A DNA stretch of 64,000 nt from Microbacterium sp. MM2322. GTDB lineage: Bacteria; Actinomycetota; Actinomycetes; Actinomycetales; Microbacteriaceae. Made by a program: the position numbers and the translations under genes. This document shows, piece after piece, positions 43,257-51,980 of the stretch (its first letter is position 1; each line of letters opens with the position of its first letter). The DNA lies in contig NZ_OZ075067.1 in the NCBI RefSeq assembly GCF_964186585.1, positions 1,054,001 to 1,118,000 of the forward strand, read 5' to 3'. The notes under the pieces are model-generated. The model had not been told where the DNA came from. It ran no database searches and saw only the letters and a program-made list of their open reading frames with translations.

Positions 43257-44921
43257 ATGACACTCCGTAGAGGCCGCGCGCTCGCGGCGGTGGCCGCCGC
43301 GGCGGCCTTCGCCCTTGCGCTCGTCGGATGCAGCGGCGGCGGGAAAGACACCGCCGCCGATCTGGACGGCACTCAGCTGCTCACTATTCCGCGGGAGGAC
43401 ATGGGAACGTTCGACCGTAACTTCAACCCGTTCTCCAACCCCGACTTCCCCATGACCCAGCAGGCGATCTACGAATCGATGCTGATCTTCAACCCCGCCG
43501 ACGGCACGACCACGCCCTGGCTCGCAACCGAGTGGGAGGTGGCTCCCGACGGGACCGGGGTGACCTACCACCTCCGTGACGACGTGAAGTGGTCCGACGG
43601 CGAGCCGCTCGTGGCCGACGACGTCGTCGTCAGCTTCGATCTGCAGCGCCAGATCCGCGGCGGATTCGACTACATCGAGAAGATCACCGCCGTCGACGAC
43701 ACGACGGTCCAGTTCGACTTCTCCGAGCCGTTCTCGCCCGCTCTTCTCGACATCGGTCAGCAGTCCATCGCACCCGCCCACATCTGGCGCGAGTTCGACG
43801 ACCCCGCCAAGGAAACCAACCCCGAGCCCGTCGGAACCGGCCCGTACACCGAGGTCACGAACTTCCAAGCGCAGTCGTTCGATCTGCTCCGCAACCCGGA
43901 GTACTGGCAGCCCGACGCCCAGCGCATCGAGGGCATCCGCGTGCTCGCCTTCGCCGGCAACGACGGCGCGAACCTCGCCGCCGCCAACGGCGACGTCGAC
44001 TGGGCGCCGCAGTTCATCCCCAACATCGAGAAGGCCTACGTCGAAAAGGACCCGGAGCACCGCTTCTACTGGTTCCCCCCGACCGGCTCGATGGTGAACT
44101 GGCAGTTCAACACGACCAAGGCACCGTTCGACGATGCGAATGTACGCAAGGCGCTGTCGATGGCCGTGGATCGTGAGCAGGTCGCGGAAATCGGGATGCA
44201 GGGCTACACGAAGCCCGCGGACTGCACCGGGCTGACCGGGTCTTACGACTCCTGGCGTGACGAGGATGTCGTGTCCTCCTGCACCTGGACGAAACGCGAC
44301 CTCGACGGCGCGGCGAAGCTGCTCGACGAAGCCGGAATCACCCTCGGCTCCGACGGCAAGCGCGTCCTGCCCGACGGCACGCCGTTCGAGTTCGACTATT
44401 CGGTGGGCGCCGCGTCGAGCGACTGGGTGTCGGTCGGCAACGTCATCGCACAGAACCTCGCCGAACTCGGGGTCACGGTGAATGTCGCTGCGCGGGACTG
44501 GGCGGAGGTCGTCTCGGGCTATGAGACCGGCGACTTCGACTCCGGAGTGGTGTGGAGCAACTCCGCACCGACGCCGTACCAGTTCTACCGGGGCGTCATG
44601 TCGACCGAAACCGTCAAACCGGCCGGCGAGCAGGCCTTCGAGAACTATCACCGCTTCGGCACCCCGAAGGCGGATGCCCTCCTCGACCGGTTCGCTGCGG
44701 CATCCGATCAGGCGACGCAGACCTCGGTCATGAACGAGCTTGAAGCGCTCTTCGCGGCGGAGGCCCCGGTGGCGCCGCTGTTCCCCGGGCCGGAGTGGGG
44801 AGCGGCCAGCACGGCGCGCTTCACCGGGTGGCCGACCGAGGACGACCCGTACGCGACTCTCTCGACGCGTGCGCGTACCGCGGTTCTCATCCTGACGACG
44901 CTCGAGCCCGTCAAGGGCTGA
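43257..44921 (+). CDS. ABC transporter substrate-binding lipoprotein (family 5, Opp/Dpp type)
   Basis: A 554-aa exported lipoprotein. The signal peptide ends in the lipobox LVGC, with lipidated Cys25, then a Ser/Gly linker. The body has the family 5 layout (PWLATEWEVAPDGTGVTYHLRD and DVKWSDGEPLVADDVV, each broken by variable parts). Family 5 members bind oligopeptides, nickel or oligosaccharides. Here the operon contains two fructan hydrolases and no peptidase, so an oligofructoside ligand is inferred. Shine-Dalgarno AAGGAA precedes ATG 43257. Confidence 0.9.
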   Translation: MTLRRGRALAAVAAAAAFALALVGCSGGGKDTAADLDGTQLLTIPREDMGTFDRNFNPFSNPDFPMTQQAIYESMLIFNPADGTTTPWLATEWEVAPDGTGVTYHLRDDVKWSDGEPLVADDVVVSFDLQRQIRGGFDYIEKITAVDDTTVQFDFSEPFSPALLDIGQQSIAPAHIWREFDDPAKETNPEPVGTGPYTEVTNFQAQSFDLLRNPEYWQPDAQRIEGIRVLAFAGNDGANLAAANGDVDWAPQFIPNIEKAYVEKDPEHRFYWFPPTGSMVNWQFNTTKAPFDDANVRKALSMAVDREQVAEIGMQGYTKPADCTGLTGSYDSWRDEDVVSSCTWTKRDLDGAAKLLDEAGITLGSDGKRVLPDGTPFEFDYSVGAASSDWVSVGNVIAQNLAELGVTVNVAARDWAEVVSGYETGDFDSGVVWSNSAPTPYQFYRGVMSTETVKPAGEQAFENYHRFGTPKADALLDRFAAASDQATQTSVMNELEALFAAEAPVAPLFPGPEWGAASTARFTGWPTEDDPYATLSTRARTAVLILTTLEPVKG

Positions 44922-44929
44922 TTTCGGCA

Positions 44930-44965
44930 GCCCGTTGCGCCACCCGGTGTGGTGGCGCAACGGGC
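44930..44965 (+). terminator. Intra-operon hairpin between binding protein and permease
   Basis: GCCCGTTGCGCCACC (44930-44944) and GGTGGCGCAACGGGC (44951-44965) form a perfect 15-bp stem with a 6-nt loop. There is no U-tract, and the permease Shine-Dalgarno (GAGGAGG) begins 4 nt later. Such hairpins usually stabilise or partly terminate the mRNA so that the binding protein is made in excess. Confidence 0.7.
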
Positions 44966-44981
44966 ACCGAGGAGGAACACC

Positions 44982-45959
44982 ATGGGATACATCCTTCGGC
45001 GACTCGGGTTCTACCTGGCCGCCTTCTGGGTTTCGATAACCCTGAACTTCATGCTGCCCAGGCTCATGCCCGGCGACCCCGTCTCGCGCATGGTCGCACG
45101 ACTGCAGGGGTCGATCCGGCCCGAGCAGATCGAGGCGCTGCGCCGGTCGTTCGGCGTCGACGACGCCCCCCTGTGGGAGCAGTACGTGCGCTACCTGGGG
45201 CAGATGCTCTCGGGCGACATGGGCTTCTCGATCTCACGATTCCCGACGCCCGTGACCGACGTCATCGCCGGACAAGTGGGGTGGACCGTTCTGCTGGGGC
45301 TGACCTCGTTGATCATCGCGGTGGCCATCGGCAACCTTCTCGGCATCCTCGCCGCCTGGCGTCGAGGCGGGGTTCTGGATTCCGTCCTCCCGCCGGTACT
45401 GATCTTCATCGGTTCGTTCCCCTACTTCTGGCTCGCCATGGGACTGCTGTGGCTGTTCGGCGTGACCCTCGGCTGGTTCCCGCTCCGTCACGCGTTCTCG
45501 ATGGGCACGGTCCCGGACTTCTCGCTCGACTTCGTCGGCGACGTGGCCTACCACCTCGTGCTGCCGGCAACCTCGATCGTCCTCGTCTCGATCGGCGGGT
45601 GGATGCTGGGGATGCGCAACACGATGATCGCCACGAACGCCGAGGACTACATCGTCATGGCCGAGGCGAAGGGCCTGCGTCCCGGCCGGATCATGATGCG
45701 ATACGCCGCGCGCAACGCGATGCTCCCGTCGGTGACCGCCTTCGGCATGTCGCTCGGCTTCATCGTCGGTGGCGCCCTGCTCACCGAGGTCGTCTTCGCC
45801 TACCCGGGCGTCGGATACCAACTTCTCTCCGCAGTGCAGAACCTCGATTACCCGCTGATGCAGGGCCTGTTCCTCACCATCACCACCGCGGTCCTGATCG
45901 CCAACTTCCTCGTGGACATCGTGTACGTGCGGCTCGACCCGCGCGTGCGCGTCAGCTGA
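44982..45959 (+). CDS. ABC transporter permease (Opp/DppB type)
   Basis: A 325-aa inner-membrane protein with about six helices and the binding-protein-dependent loop EAKGLRPGRIMMRYAARNAMLP, which contacts the ATPase. Start ATG 44982 (MGYILRRLGFYLAAF) has GAGGAGG upstream and fits the DppB family's basic N-terminus. It works with the second permease at 45973. Confidence 0.92.
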   Translation: MGYILRRLGFYLAAFWVSITLNFMLPRLMPGDPVSRMVARLQGSIRPEQIEALRRSFGVDDAPLWEQYVRYLGQMLSGDMGFSISRFPTPVTDVIAGQVGWTVLLGLTSLIIAVAIGNLLGILAAWRRGGVLDSVLPPVLIFIGSFPYFWLAMGLLWLFGVTLGWFPLRHAFSMGTVPDFSLDFVGDVAYHLVLPATSIVLVSIGGWMLGMRNTMIATNAEDYIVMAEAKGLRPGRIMMRYAARNAMLPSVTAFGMSLGFIVGGALLTEVVFAYPGVGYQLLSAVQNLDYPLMQGLFLTITTAVLIANFLVDIVYVRLDPRVRVS

Positions 45960-45972
45960 TTGGAGCGTGACG

Positions 45973-46950
45973 ATGTCTCTCGCACAAGAACCCAACGCGA
46001 TGGCCGAGATCGACCTCGGCGGTGAACCCGACTCCACCTCGCGACGCCGACCCGCCCGTGAGGGCCTGATCCAGGGCCTGCTCTCGAACAAGAAGGCGAT
46101 CGCGGGCCTCGTCATCCTGGCGGTGTTCGCCGCGATCGCGTTGCTCGCGCCGGTGCTGTCGCCGGGCGACCCGACCTTGATCCAAGGGCTCGGCGCTCAG
46201 CCGCCGTCGGGGGATCACCTGCTGGGCACCACCGCCAAGGGACAGGACGTCTTGGCGCTGAACCTGTGGGGCGCGCGCTCCTCGCTCTTCGTCGGGTTCA
46301 TCGTCGGCATCCTCGCCACCCTTGTCGGCCTGCTCGTGGGGCTCGCATCGGCCTACCTCGGCCGGGTGGTCGACAACGTCCTGTCGCTCGTGACGAACGT
46401 GTTCCTCCTCCTGCCCGGGCTGCCCCTGCTCGTCATCCTCGCCGCCTTCCTCCCGCAGGGCATCGGCACCGTGATCCTCGTCCTGGTGATCACGGGGTGG
46501 GCGGGATCGGCGCGCGTGCTGCGCTCGCAGGCGTTGTCCATCCGCGGCAAGGACTTCGTCGCGGCCGCACAGGTCACCGGTGAGGGATCGTTCCGCATCA
46601 TGTTCCGCGAGATCCTCCCGAACATGGCGTCGATCGTCATGAGCACGCTCCTGGCATGCATCATCTTCGGCATCGGTGCGCAGGCCGGGCTCGAGTTCCT
46701 CGGCCTGGGCGACATCAGCACGGTCAGCTGGGGCACGAACCTCTACTGGGCCAGCAACGACGGGGCGCTGCTGACCGGCGCATGGTGGGTCTTCGTCCCT
46801 CCGGGCGTGTCGATCGCATTGGTCGCCTTCGCGCTCGCCCTCGTCAACTACGGCGTCGACGAGACGACCAACCCTCGCCTGCGTCGCCCCCGTCGTCGGG
46901 TCGCCGCAGCCCAGCCCACCCCCGTTCTGTCGAAGGAGGTCTCGCGATGA
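45973..46950 (+). CDS. ABC transporter permease (Opp/DppC type)
   Basis: A 325-aa membrane protein with about six helices. The N-terminal LLSNKKAIAGLVILAVF and HLLGTTAKGQDVLALNLWGAR are DppC hallmarks, and the EAA-like loop QVTGEGSFRIMFREILPN is the ATPase contact. I favour ATG 45973 over GTG 45967 because TTGGAG is 7 nt before it. Confidence 0.92.
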   Translation: MSLAQEPNAMAEIDLGGEPDSTSRRRPAREGLIQGLLSNKKAIAGLVILAVFAAIALLAPVLSPGDPTLIQGLGAQPPSGDHLLGTTAKGQDVLALNLWGARSSLFVGFIVGILATLVGLLVGLASAYLGRVVDNVLSLVTNVFLLLPGLPLLVILAAFLPQGIGTVILVLVITGWAGSARVLRSQALSIRGKDFVAAAQVTGEGSFRIMFREILPNMASIVMSTLLACIIFGIGAQAGLEFLGLGDISTVSWGTNLYWASNDGALLTGAWWVFVPPGVSIALVAFALALVNYGVDETTNPRLRRPRRRVAAAQPTPVLSKEVSR

Positions 46951-47864
46951 GCGCTCCTCTGCTCGAGGTCGATGACCTCACCGTCGAGTACGTGACCGAC
47001 ACGCGGGTCGTCACCGCCGTGGACCGAGTGAGCTTCACCATCGGTGAAGGCGAGGTGTTCGGACTTGCGGGTGAGTCGGGATGCGGAAAGTCGACCATCG
47101 CGAACGCGGTGCTGCGTCTGCTTCGCGACCCCGCCGTGATCGCCGGCGGATCGATCCGCTTCCGCGGCACCGACGTGCTCGCGCTCACTGCGCAGGAGCT
47201 TCGCGCCTTCCGGTGGCGTCAGGTCGCGATGGTCTTCCAAAGCGCGATGAACTCGCTGAACCCCGTGATGACGATCGGCGATCAGATCGCCGACATCTAC
47301 ACGACGCACGATGGGGTCTCGAAGAAAGAGGCGCTGCGCCGCGCGGCAGGCCTCCTCGACCTGGTCGGGATCCCGCGCGACCGCCTGCGCTCCTATCCGC
47401 ACCAGCTCTCGGGCGGGATGCGGCAGCGCGTCGTCATCGCGATGGCGACGGCACTCCGACCGCCGCTCCTCATCATGGACGAGCCGACGACGGCTCTCGA
47501 CGTCGTCGTGCAGCAGGAGATCATGGCGCAGATCAAAGACCTGCAGCGCGAACTCGGGTTCGCGGTGCTGTTCATCACGCACGACATGTCGCTGATGGTC
47601 GAGCTCTCCGACCGGATGGCCGTGATGTATGCGGGCCGCTTCGTGGAGACCGCACCGGCCGTCACCGTGTTCGACGAGCCCCGGCATCCGTACACTCGCG
47701 CCCTCATGAACGCCTTCCCGCCGATGACCGGTCCGCGCACGCGGCTGACCGGCCTCGGCGAGGGCATCCGATTCGCCCACATCCCCGACTTGGTCCCCGT
47801 CGCCGCAGACCACTGGGTCGCGCCGTCGGGGCCCACCGACTCCTCGACGGAGGTCGCTCGATGA
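46947..47864 (+). CDS. ABC transporter ATP-binding protein (Opp/DppD type)
   Basis: A 305-aa ATPase with Walker A GESGCGKST, a signature LSGGMRQRV and Walker B LLIMDEPTTALD. The C-terminal oligopeptide-transporter region (RHPYTRALMNAFP) is present but short, and it lacks the usual cluster of three or four cysteines. ATG 46947 overlaps the permease stop as ATGA. Confidence 0.92.
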   Translation: MSAPLLEVDDLTVEYVTDTRVVTAVDRVSFTIGEGEVFGLAGESGCGKSTIANAVLRLLRDPAVIAGGSIRFRGTDVLALTAQELRAFRWRQVAMVFQSAMNSLNPVMTIGDQIADIYTTHDGVSKKEALRRAAGLLDLVGIPRDRLRSYPHQLSGGMRQRVVIAMATALRPPLLIMDEPTTALDVVVQQEIMAQIKDLQRELGFAVLFITHDMSLMVELSDRMAVMYAGRFVETAPAVTVFDEPRHPYTRALMNAFPPMTGPRTRLTGLGEGIRFAHIPDLVPVAADHWVAPSGPTDSSTEVAR

Positions 47865-48895
47865 GCCCGTCCGACACACCAGTCCTGTCCATCCGCGGTC
47901 TGGAGAAGACCTTCTCGATCGGCAGCGCATTCTCGCGTGGCCGCGTGCGGGCGCTGGGAGGCGTCGACCTCGACATCGCGCACGGTGAGGTGGTGGCGCT
48001 GGTGGGGGAGTCGGGCAGCGGTAAGTCCACGCTCGCCCGCTGCCTCGCCCGCCTGGAGCAGCCTTCGGGAGGCACCTTCTCGTTCGAGGGGCGCGACGTC
48101 CTGACGTCTGAGCGCCGGGGCGCGAGCCGCGCATACCGGTCGGCCGTGCAGATGATCTTCCAAGACCCGTTCGGGTCGCTCAACCCGGTCCACCGTGTGG
48201 GGCACTTCCTCGAGCGGCCGCTCCGCCTCCACGACGCGGCTGCGGGGCGTTCGGAGATCGATGCGGCAAAGCGCCGCTTGATGGCGAAAGTGGATCTGCC
48301 GGCAGAACTGCTCGACCGCTACCCGCATGAGTTGTCGGGCGGGCAACGCCAGCGCATCGCCATCGCGAGGGCGCTCGCCGTCAATCCGCGACTCATCCTG
48401 GCCGACGAACCGACGTCGATGCTCGACGTGTCGGTGCGTATCGGCGTGCTGAACCTGATGCGCACGCTCTGCGAGCAGCAGGGAATCTCGATGCTCTACA
48501 TCACGCATGATCTCGCGTCGGCGCGCTACATTGCCGACCGCATCGTGGTCATGTTCGCCGGCGAGTTCGTCGAGGGTGGAGATGCGATGGCGCTGTTGGC
48601 CGATCCGATGCATCCCTACACGCAGCTGCTCATCTCCGCGGTGCCGGACCCGCGGCGCCGCGGATCGTTCGATGCCGCCGAGCGCGCGCGGTTGCGACGA
48701 GAGGTGCTGCACCCGACGACCTGCCGGTGGGAAGGAACGGGCGACCAGCCCTGCTCGGCCGACACCCCCGTCTTCCACCGCGTGAGCGATACGCCCGAGC
48801 ACTGGGTCCGTTGCCAGCTCTATGCGCCGCCCTCCGATGCGCCCGGCACCGCGATCGACAGCCCCGCGATGGATGAGGAGTCCACCGTCCTATGA
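47861..48895 (+). CDS. ABC transporter ATP-binding protein (Opp/DppF type)
   Basis: A 344-aa ATPase: Walker A GESGSGKST, signature LSGGQRQRI and Walker B LILADEPTSMLD. The C-terminal tail (HPYTQLLISAVPDP, later CRWEGTGDQPCS and WVRCQLY) has three cysteines, as in oligopeptide transporters, where they can hold a metal cluster. It overlaps both neighbours by 4 nt, so transporter and hydrolase are translated together. Confidence 0.92.
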   Translation: MSPSDTPVLSIRGLEKTFSIGSAFSRGRVRALGGVDLDIAHGEVVALVGESGSGKSTLARCLARLEQPSGGTFSFEGRDVLTSERRGASRAYRSAVQMIFQDPFGSLNPVHRVGHFLERPLRLHDAAAGRSEIDAAKRRLMAKVDLPAELLDRYPHELSGGQRQRIAIARALAVNPRLILADEPTSMLDVSVRIGVLNLMRTLCEQQGISMLYITHDLASARYIADRIVVMFAGEFVEGGDAMALLADPMHPYTQLLISAVPDPRRRGSFDAAERARLRREVLHPTTCRWEGTGDQPCSADTPVFHRVSDTPEHWVRCQLYAPPSDAPGTAIDSPAMDEESTVL

Positions 48896-50355
48896 CCGAC
48901 ATCGTCACACCCCTGCAGGCCATGCCGTCCGAGATGCTCGAGCGAGCCGCGGCCGACCGTCACCGTCCGGCGTTCCATTTCACGTCGCCTGCCGGCTGGC
49001 TCAACGACCCCAACGGCCTCACGCAGCGCGACGGGGTGTTCCACCTCTTCTACCAGTTCAACCCGTTCGCTGCGGTCCACGACCGCATCCACTGGGGTCA
49101 CGCCATCAGCGAAGACCTCGTCAATTGGCGCGACCTGCCCATCGCGCTCGCGCCGAGCGAGGGGCCCGACGTCGACGGGTGCTGGTCCGGCGTGCTCGTG
49201 TACGACGGCGACGTGCCGACGATCGTCTATTCCGGCAGGCGCGGTGATCAGGAACTGCCCTGTCTCGCCACCGGGTCGAGCGACCTGGTCACCTGGACGA
49301 AGGACACCGGCAACCCCGCCATCGCGGCGCCGCCTCCCGACCTCGACATCGTCGCCTTCCGTGACCACTGCGTGTGGCGCGAGGGCGACACCTGGCGGCA
49401 GATCATCGGTGCGGGCATCCGCGGTCAGGGCGGTACGGCCCTGATGTACGAGTCCCCGGACCTTCGGCAGTGGAACTATCTCGGTCCGCTGCTCGTCGGA
49501 GACTCCGAGGACCGTCCACGTGACGCCCCGGATTGGACCGGCACGATGTGGGAATGCGTGGACCTGTTCCACCTCGACGCCGACGATGTCGACCGCGACG
49601 TGCTCGTCTTCTCCGCCTGGGATGAGGGCGTGACGCATCATCCGCTCTACTGGACCGGGCACTACGAAGGCGTGCACTTCGAGCCGGAGGCGCTCCACCG
49701 CCTCGACCTCGGTGGGCGCTACTTCTACGCTCCGCAATCCATGCAGGATGCCGGCGGTCGCCGGGTCCTGTTCGGCTGGATGCAGGAGGGGCGGCCCGAC
49801 GCGGCGGCTGTCGCCGCGGGGTGGTCGGGCGTGATGTCGCTTCCGCGCGTCGCGACGCTGCGAGCAGACGGGTCGCTGCACCAGGCGCCCGCGCCGGAAG
49901 TGTCGAGCCTCCGGCAGGAGCTGCTGCACGACGGGCCGGCCGAAGGTGCCTCCGTGCGGGGCGACCAGCTCGACCTCGAGCTCGACATCGACCTTCCCGA
50001 GGGCGGCTCGGTCGAGCTCGCCGTGCTGGCGTCGCCTCAGGGCGACGAGCGAAGCGTCTATCGCGTGTCCCGCTCGGACGGCGAAGCGACGATCCTCCTC
50101 GACCGGTCGCGATCCAGTCTCGATTCCGACGTCGACACCGCGGAGCTCTCCGGGACCTTCCCGATGAGCGGCGACCGGGTGGCTGTGCGGGTGCTCGTCG
50201 ACCACTCTGCACTCGAGGCGTTCGTGAACGGCGTCCCGCTGGCGGCGCGGGCCTACCCGACGCTGCGTGATGCGGTCGGCGTCGAGATTCAGGCGTCGGG
50301 AGCACGCGTCCACCTGCGTGCCTGGGAAATGAGTGCGGCAGCGACGCCGCGCTGA
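48892..50355 (+). CDS. Cytoplasmic GH32 beta-fructosidase
   Basis: A 487-aa enzyme without signal peptide that should release fructose from imported oligofructans or sucrose. The nucleophile is Asp39 in WLNDPNG. The transition-state aspartate is Asp158, in FRDHCVW instead of the common RDP. The acid/base is Glu221 in WECVD. A C-terminal beta-sandwich (HSALEAFVNGVPLAARAYP) ends the protein. ATG 48892 overlaps the ATPase stop. Confidence 0.93.
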   Translation: MTDIVTPLQAMPSEMLERAAADRHRPAFHFTSPAGWLNDPNGLTQRDGVFHLFYQFNPFAAVHDRIHWGHAISEDLVNWRDLPIALAPSEGPDVDGCWSGVLVYDGDVPTIVYSGRRGDQELPCLATGSSDLVTWTKDTGNPAIAAPPPDLDIVAFRDHCVWREGDTWRQIIGAGIRGQGGTALMYESPDLRQWNYLGPLLVGDSEDRPRDAPDWTGTMWECVDLFHLDADDVDRDVLVFSAWDEGVTHHPLYWTGHYEGVHFEPEALHRLDLGGRYFYAPQSMQDAGGRRVLFGWMQEGRPDAAAVAAGWSGVMSLPRVATLRADGSLHQAPAPEVSSLRQELLHDGPAEGASVRGDQLDLELDIDLPEGGSVELAVLASPQGDERSVYRVSRSDGEATILLDRSRSSLDSDVDTAELSGTFPMSGDRVAVRVLVDHSALEAFVNGVPLAARAYPTLRDAVGVEIQASGARVHLRAWEMSAAATPR

Positions 50356-50371
50356 CCGAATCGGAGGAACC

Positions 50372-51943
50372 ATGACATCCGCAATCTCGAGGCGCTCGCT
50401 GTTCGCCGCGACCGGGGTGGCAGCGGCTGCCCACGTACTGACGCCCGCGCTGGGCTCCACCGTCGAAGCGGCGGAGCTTCCCGCGGCGAGAGGGAAGGGA
50501 CACCCGGCATCCATGCGACCGACCTATCACTTCAGCGTTCCCGACAACTGGAAGAACGATCCCCAACGCCCCATCTGGGTGAACGGCGAGTACCACTACT
50601 ACTACCTGTACAACGCCGACTACCTCGACGGCGGCGGGGGGACCTCCTGGCGCCGGGCGACGACCACGGACCACGTCTCGTTCCGGGATCGCGGCGTCGC
50701 GATTCCGAAGTTCACGAACGCGAACGGCGACTGCTGGTCCGGGAGCCTCGTCGTCGACGACCGCAACACGGCCGGGTTCGGGGGAGGAGCGATCGTGGCC
50801 CTCGTGACACAGGCGCCCGAGGGACGACAAGCCCAGTACCTCTGGTACTCGACCGACGGCGGACGCACGTTCCGGCCGGGCGGCGCGGCTCCGGTGCTCG
50901 CGAATCCGGGAACCCCCGATTTCCGGGATCCGAAGGTGATTTGGGATGAGGAGCGGGCTCGGTGGTTCATGGCCAATGCCGAGGGGCGCCGCATCGGGTT
51001 CTACACCTCGCCGGATCTTCATCGGTGGACACGCGTCGGGGAGTTCTCCCGCGACGACCTGGGTCTTCTCGAGTGCCCTGACATCTTCCGGATGACTGCC
51101 GACGACGGGACGACCCGGTGGATCCTCGGGGTGAGTGCCAATGGGAAGTCTCGAGGCCTGCCGGCGACCTACGCGTACTGGACCGGACGATTCGACGGGG
51201 TGTCATTCGTTCCGGATGCCGCCGAGCCCGCGTGGCTCGATCATGGCTTCGACTTCTACGGTGCCGTCACCTACGAGCATCGCGACGCATCAGGTCAGAT
51301 CGACCCGACGGTGCGCCACGCTCTCGGATGGGCGAACTTCTGGGACTATCCGCACAACACCCCCACCCTGGTGACGGACGGCTACAACGGAGACGACATG
51401 ATCGTCCGCGATCTCCGCCTCGTTCGTGGTTCCGACACCTATTACCTGGCGTCGGCGCCGACTGCCGCGCTGCGGGGCTACGCGTTCCGACAGCATCGGC
51501 TCGGGGACGTGACTGTGAACGGCACCCGCGACCTGAACGTACGATCCCGCGCCTACGAGCTGTCGTGCGAACTCGTGTGGGACCGCGGTGCCCACCCCGA
51601 GAACATCGGCTTCGAAGTGTGCCGTGCGCCGGAAGGCGGTCGGCATGTGGCGGCCGGGGCGTTCGTGAACGGTCCGTTCACCTACGTGAACCGTCGGCCG
51701 ACGATAAACCCGACCGGGGGCGAATCGCAGGCGCCCTTCGACATCGGCGGAGGGTCTCTTCATGTGCGACTTCTGGTCGACCACGCGAGTGTCGAGCTCT
51801 TCGTCGGGGACGGTCGAGTGGTCCACTCGCACCGAGTGTTTCCGTTGGCGTCCGATGACGGCATTCGGCTGTACTCGCATGGTGGTGCGACGACGTTCCG
51901 CGATCTCCGGATTCGAGAGCTCAGAGCTCCGCGACGCGGATGA
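50372..51943 (+). CDS. Tat-exported GH32 enzyme (levanase or levan fructotransferase type)
   Basis: A 523-aa protein with a twin-arginine signal (SRRSLFAATG, Arg7-Arg8) and hydrophobic stretch to about residue 30. The GH32 core has Asp63 in KNDPQRP, where most family members have NDPNG, RDP in FRDPKVIW and the acid/base in LLECPD. DPQRP is a variant that I associate with levanases and levan fructotransferases, so release of levan oligomers or difructose dianhydride is plausible; hydrolysis cannot be told from transfer by sequence. ATG 50372 has GGAGGAA upstream. Last gene of the fructan operon. Confidence 0.88.
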   Translation: MTSAISRRSLFAATGVAAAAHVLTPALGSTVEAAELPAARGKGHPASMRPTYHFSVPDNWKNDPQRPIWVNGEYHYYYLYNADYLDGGGGTSWRRATTTDHVSFRDRGVAIPKFTNANGDCWSGSLVVDDRNTAGFGGGAIVALVTQAPEGRQAQYLWYSTDGGRTFRPGGAAPVLANPGTPDFRDPKVIWDEERARWFMANAEGRRIGFYTSPDLHRWTRVGEFSRDDLGLLECPDIFRMTADDGTTRWILGVSANGKSRGLPATYAYWTGRFDGVSFVPDAAEPAWLDHGFDFYGAVTYEHRDASGQIDPTVRHALGWANFWDYPHNTPTLVTDGYNGDDMIVRDLRLVRGSDTYYLASAPTAALRGYAFRQHRLGDVTVNGTRDLNVRSRAYELSCELVWDRGAHPENIGFEVCRAPEGGRHVAAGAFVNGPFTYVNRRPTINPTGGESQAPFDIGGGSLHVRLLVDHASVELFVGDGRVVHSHRVFPLASDDGIRLYSHGGATTFRDLRIRELRAPRRG

Positions 51944-51980
51944 TCGAGAACGTCTCCGTGAATCCGTGACGTCCCGGCGA

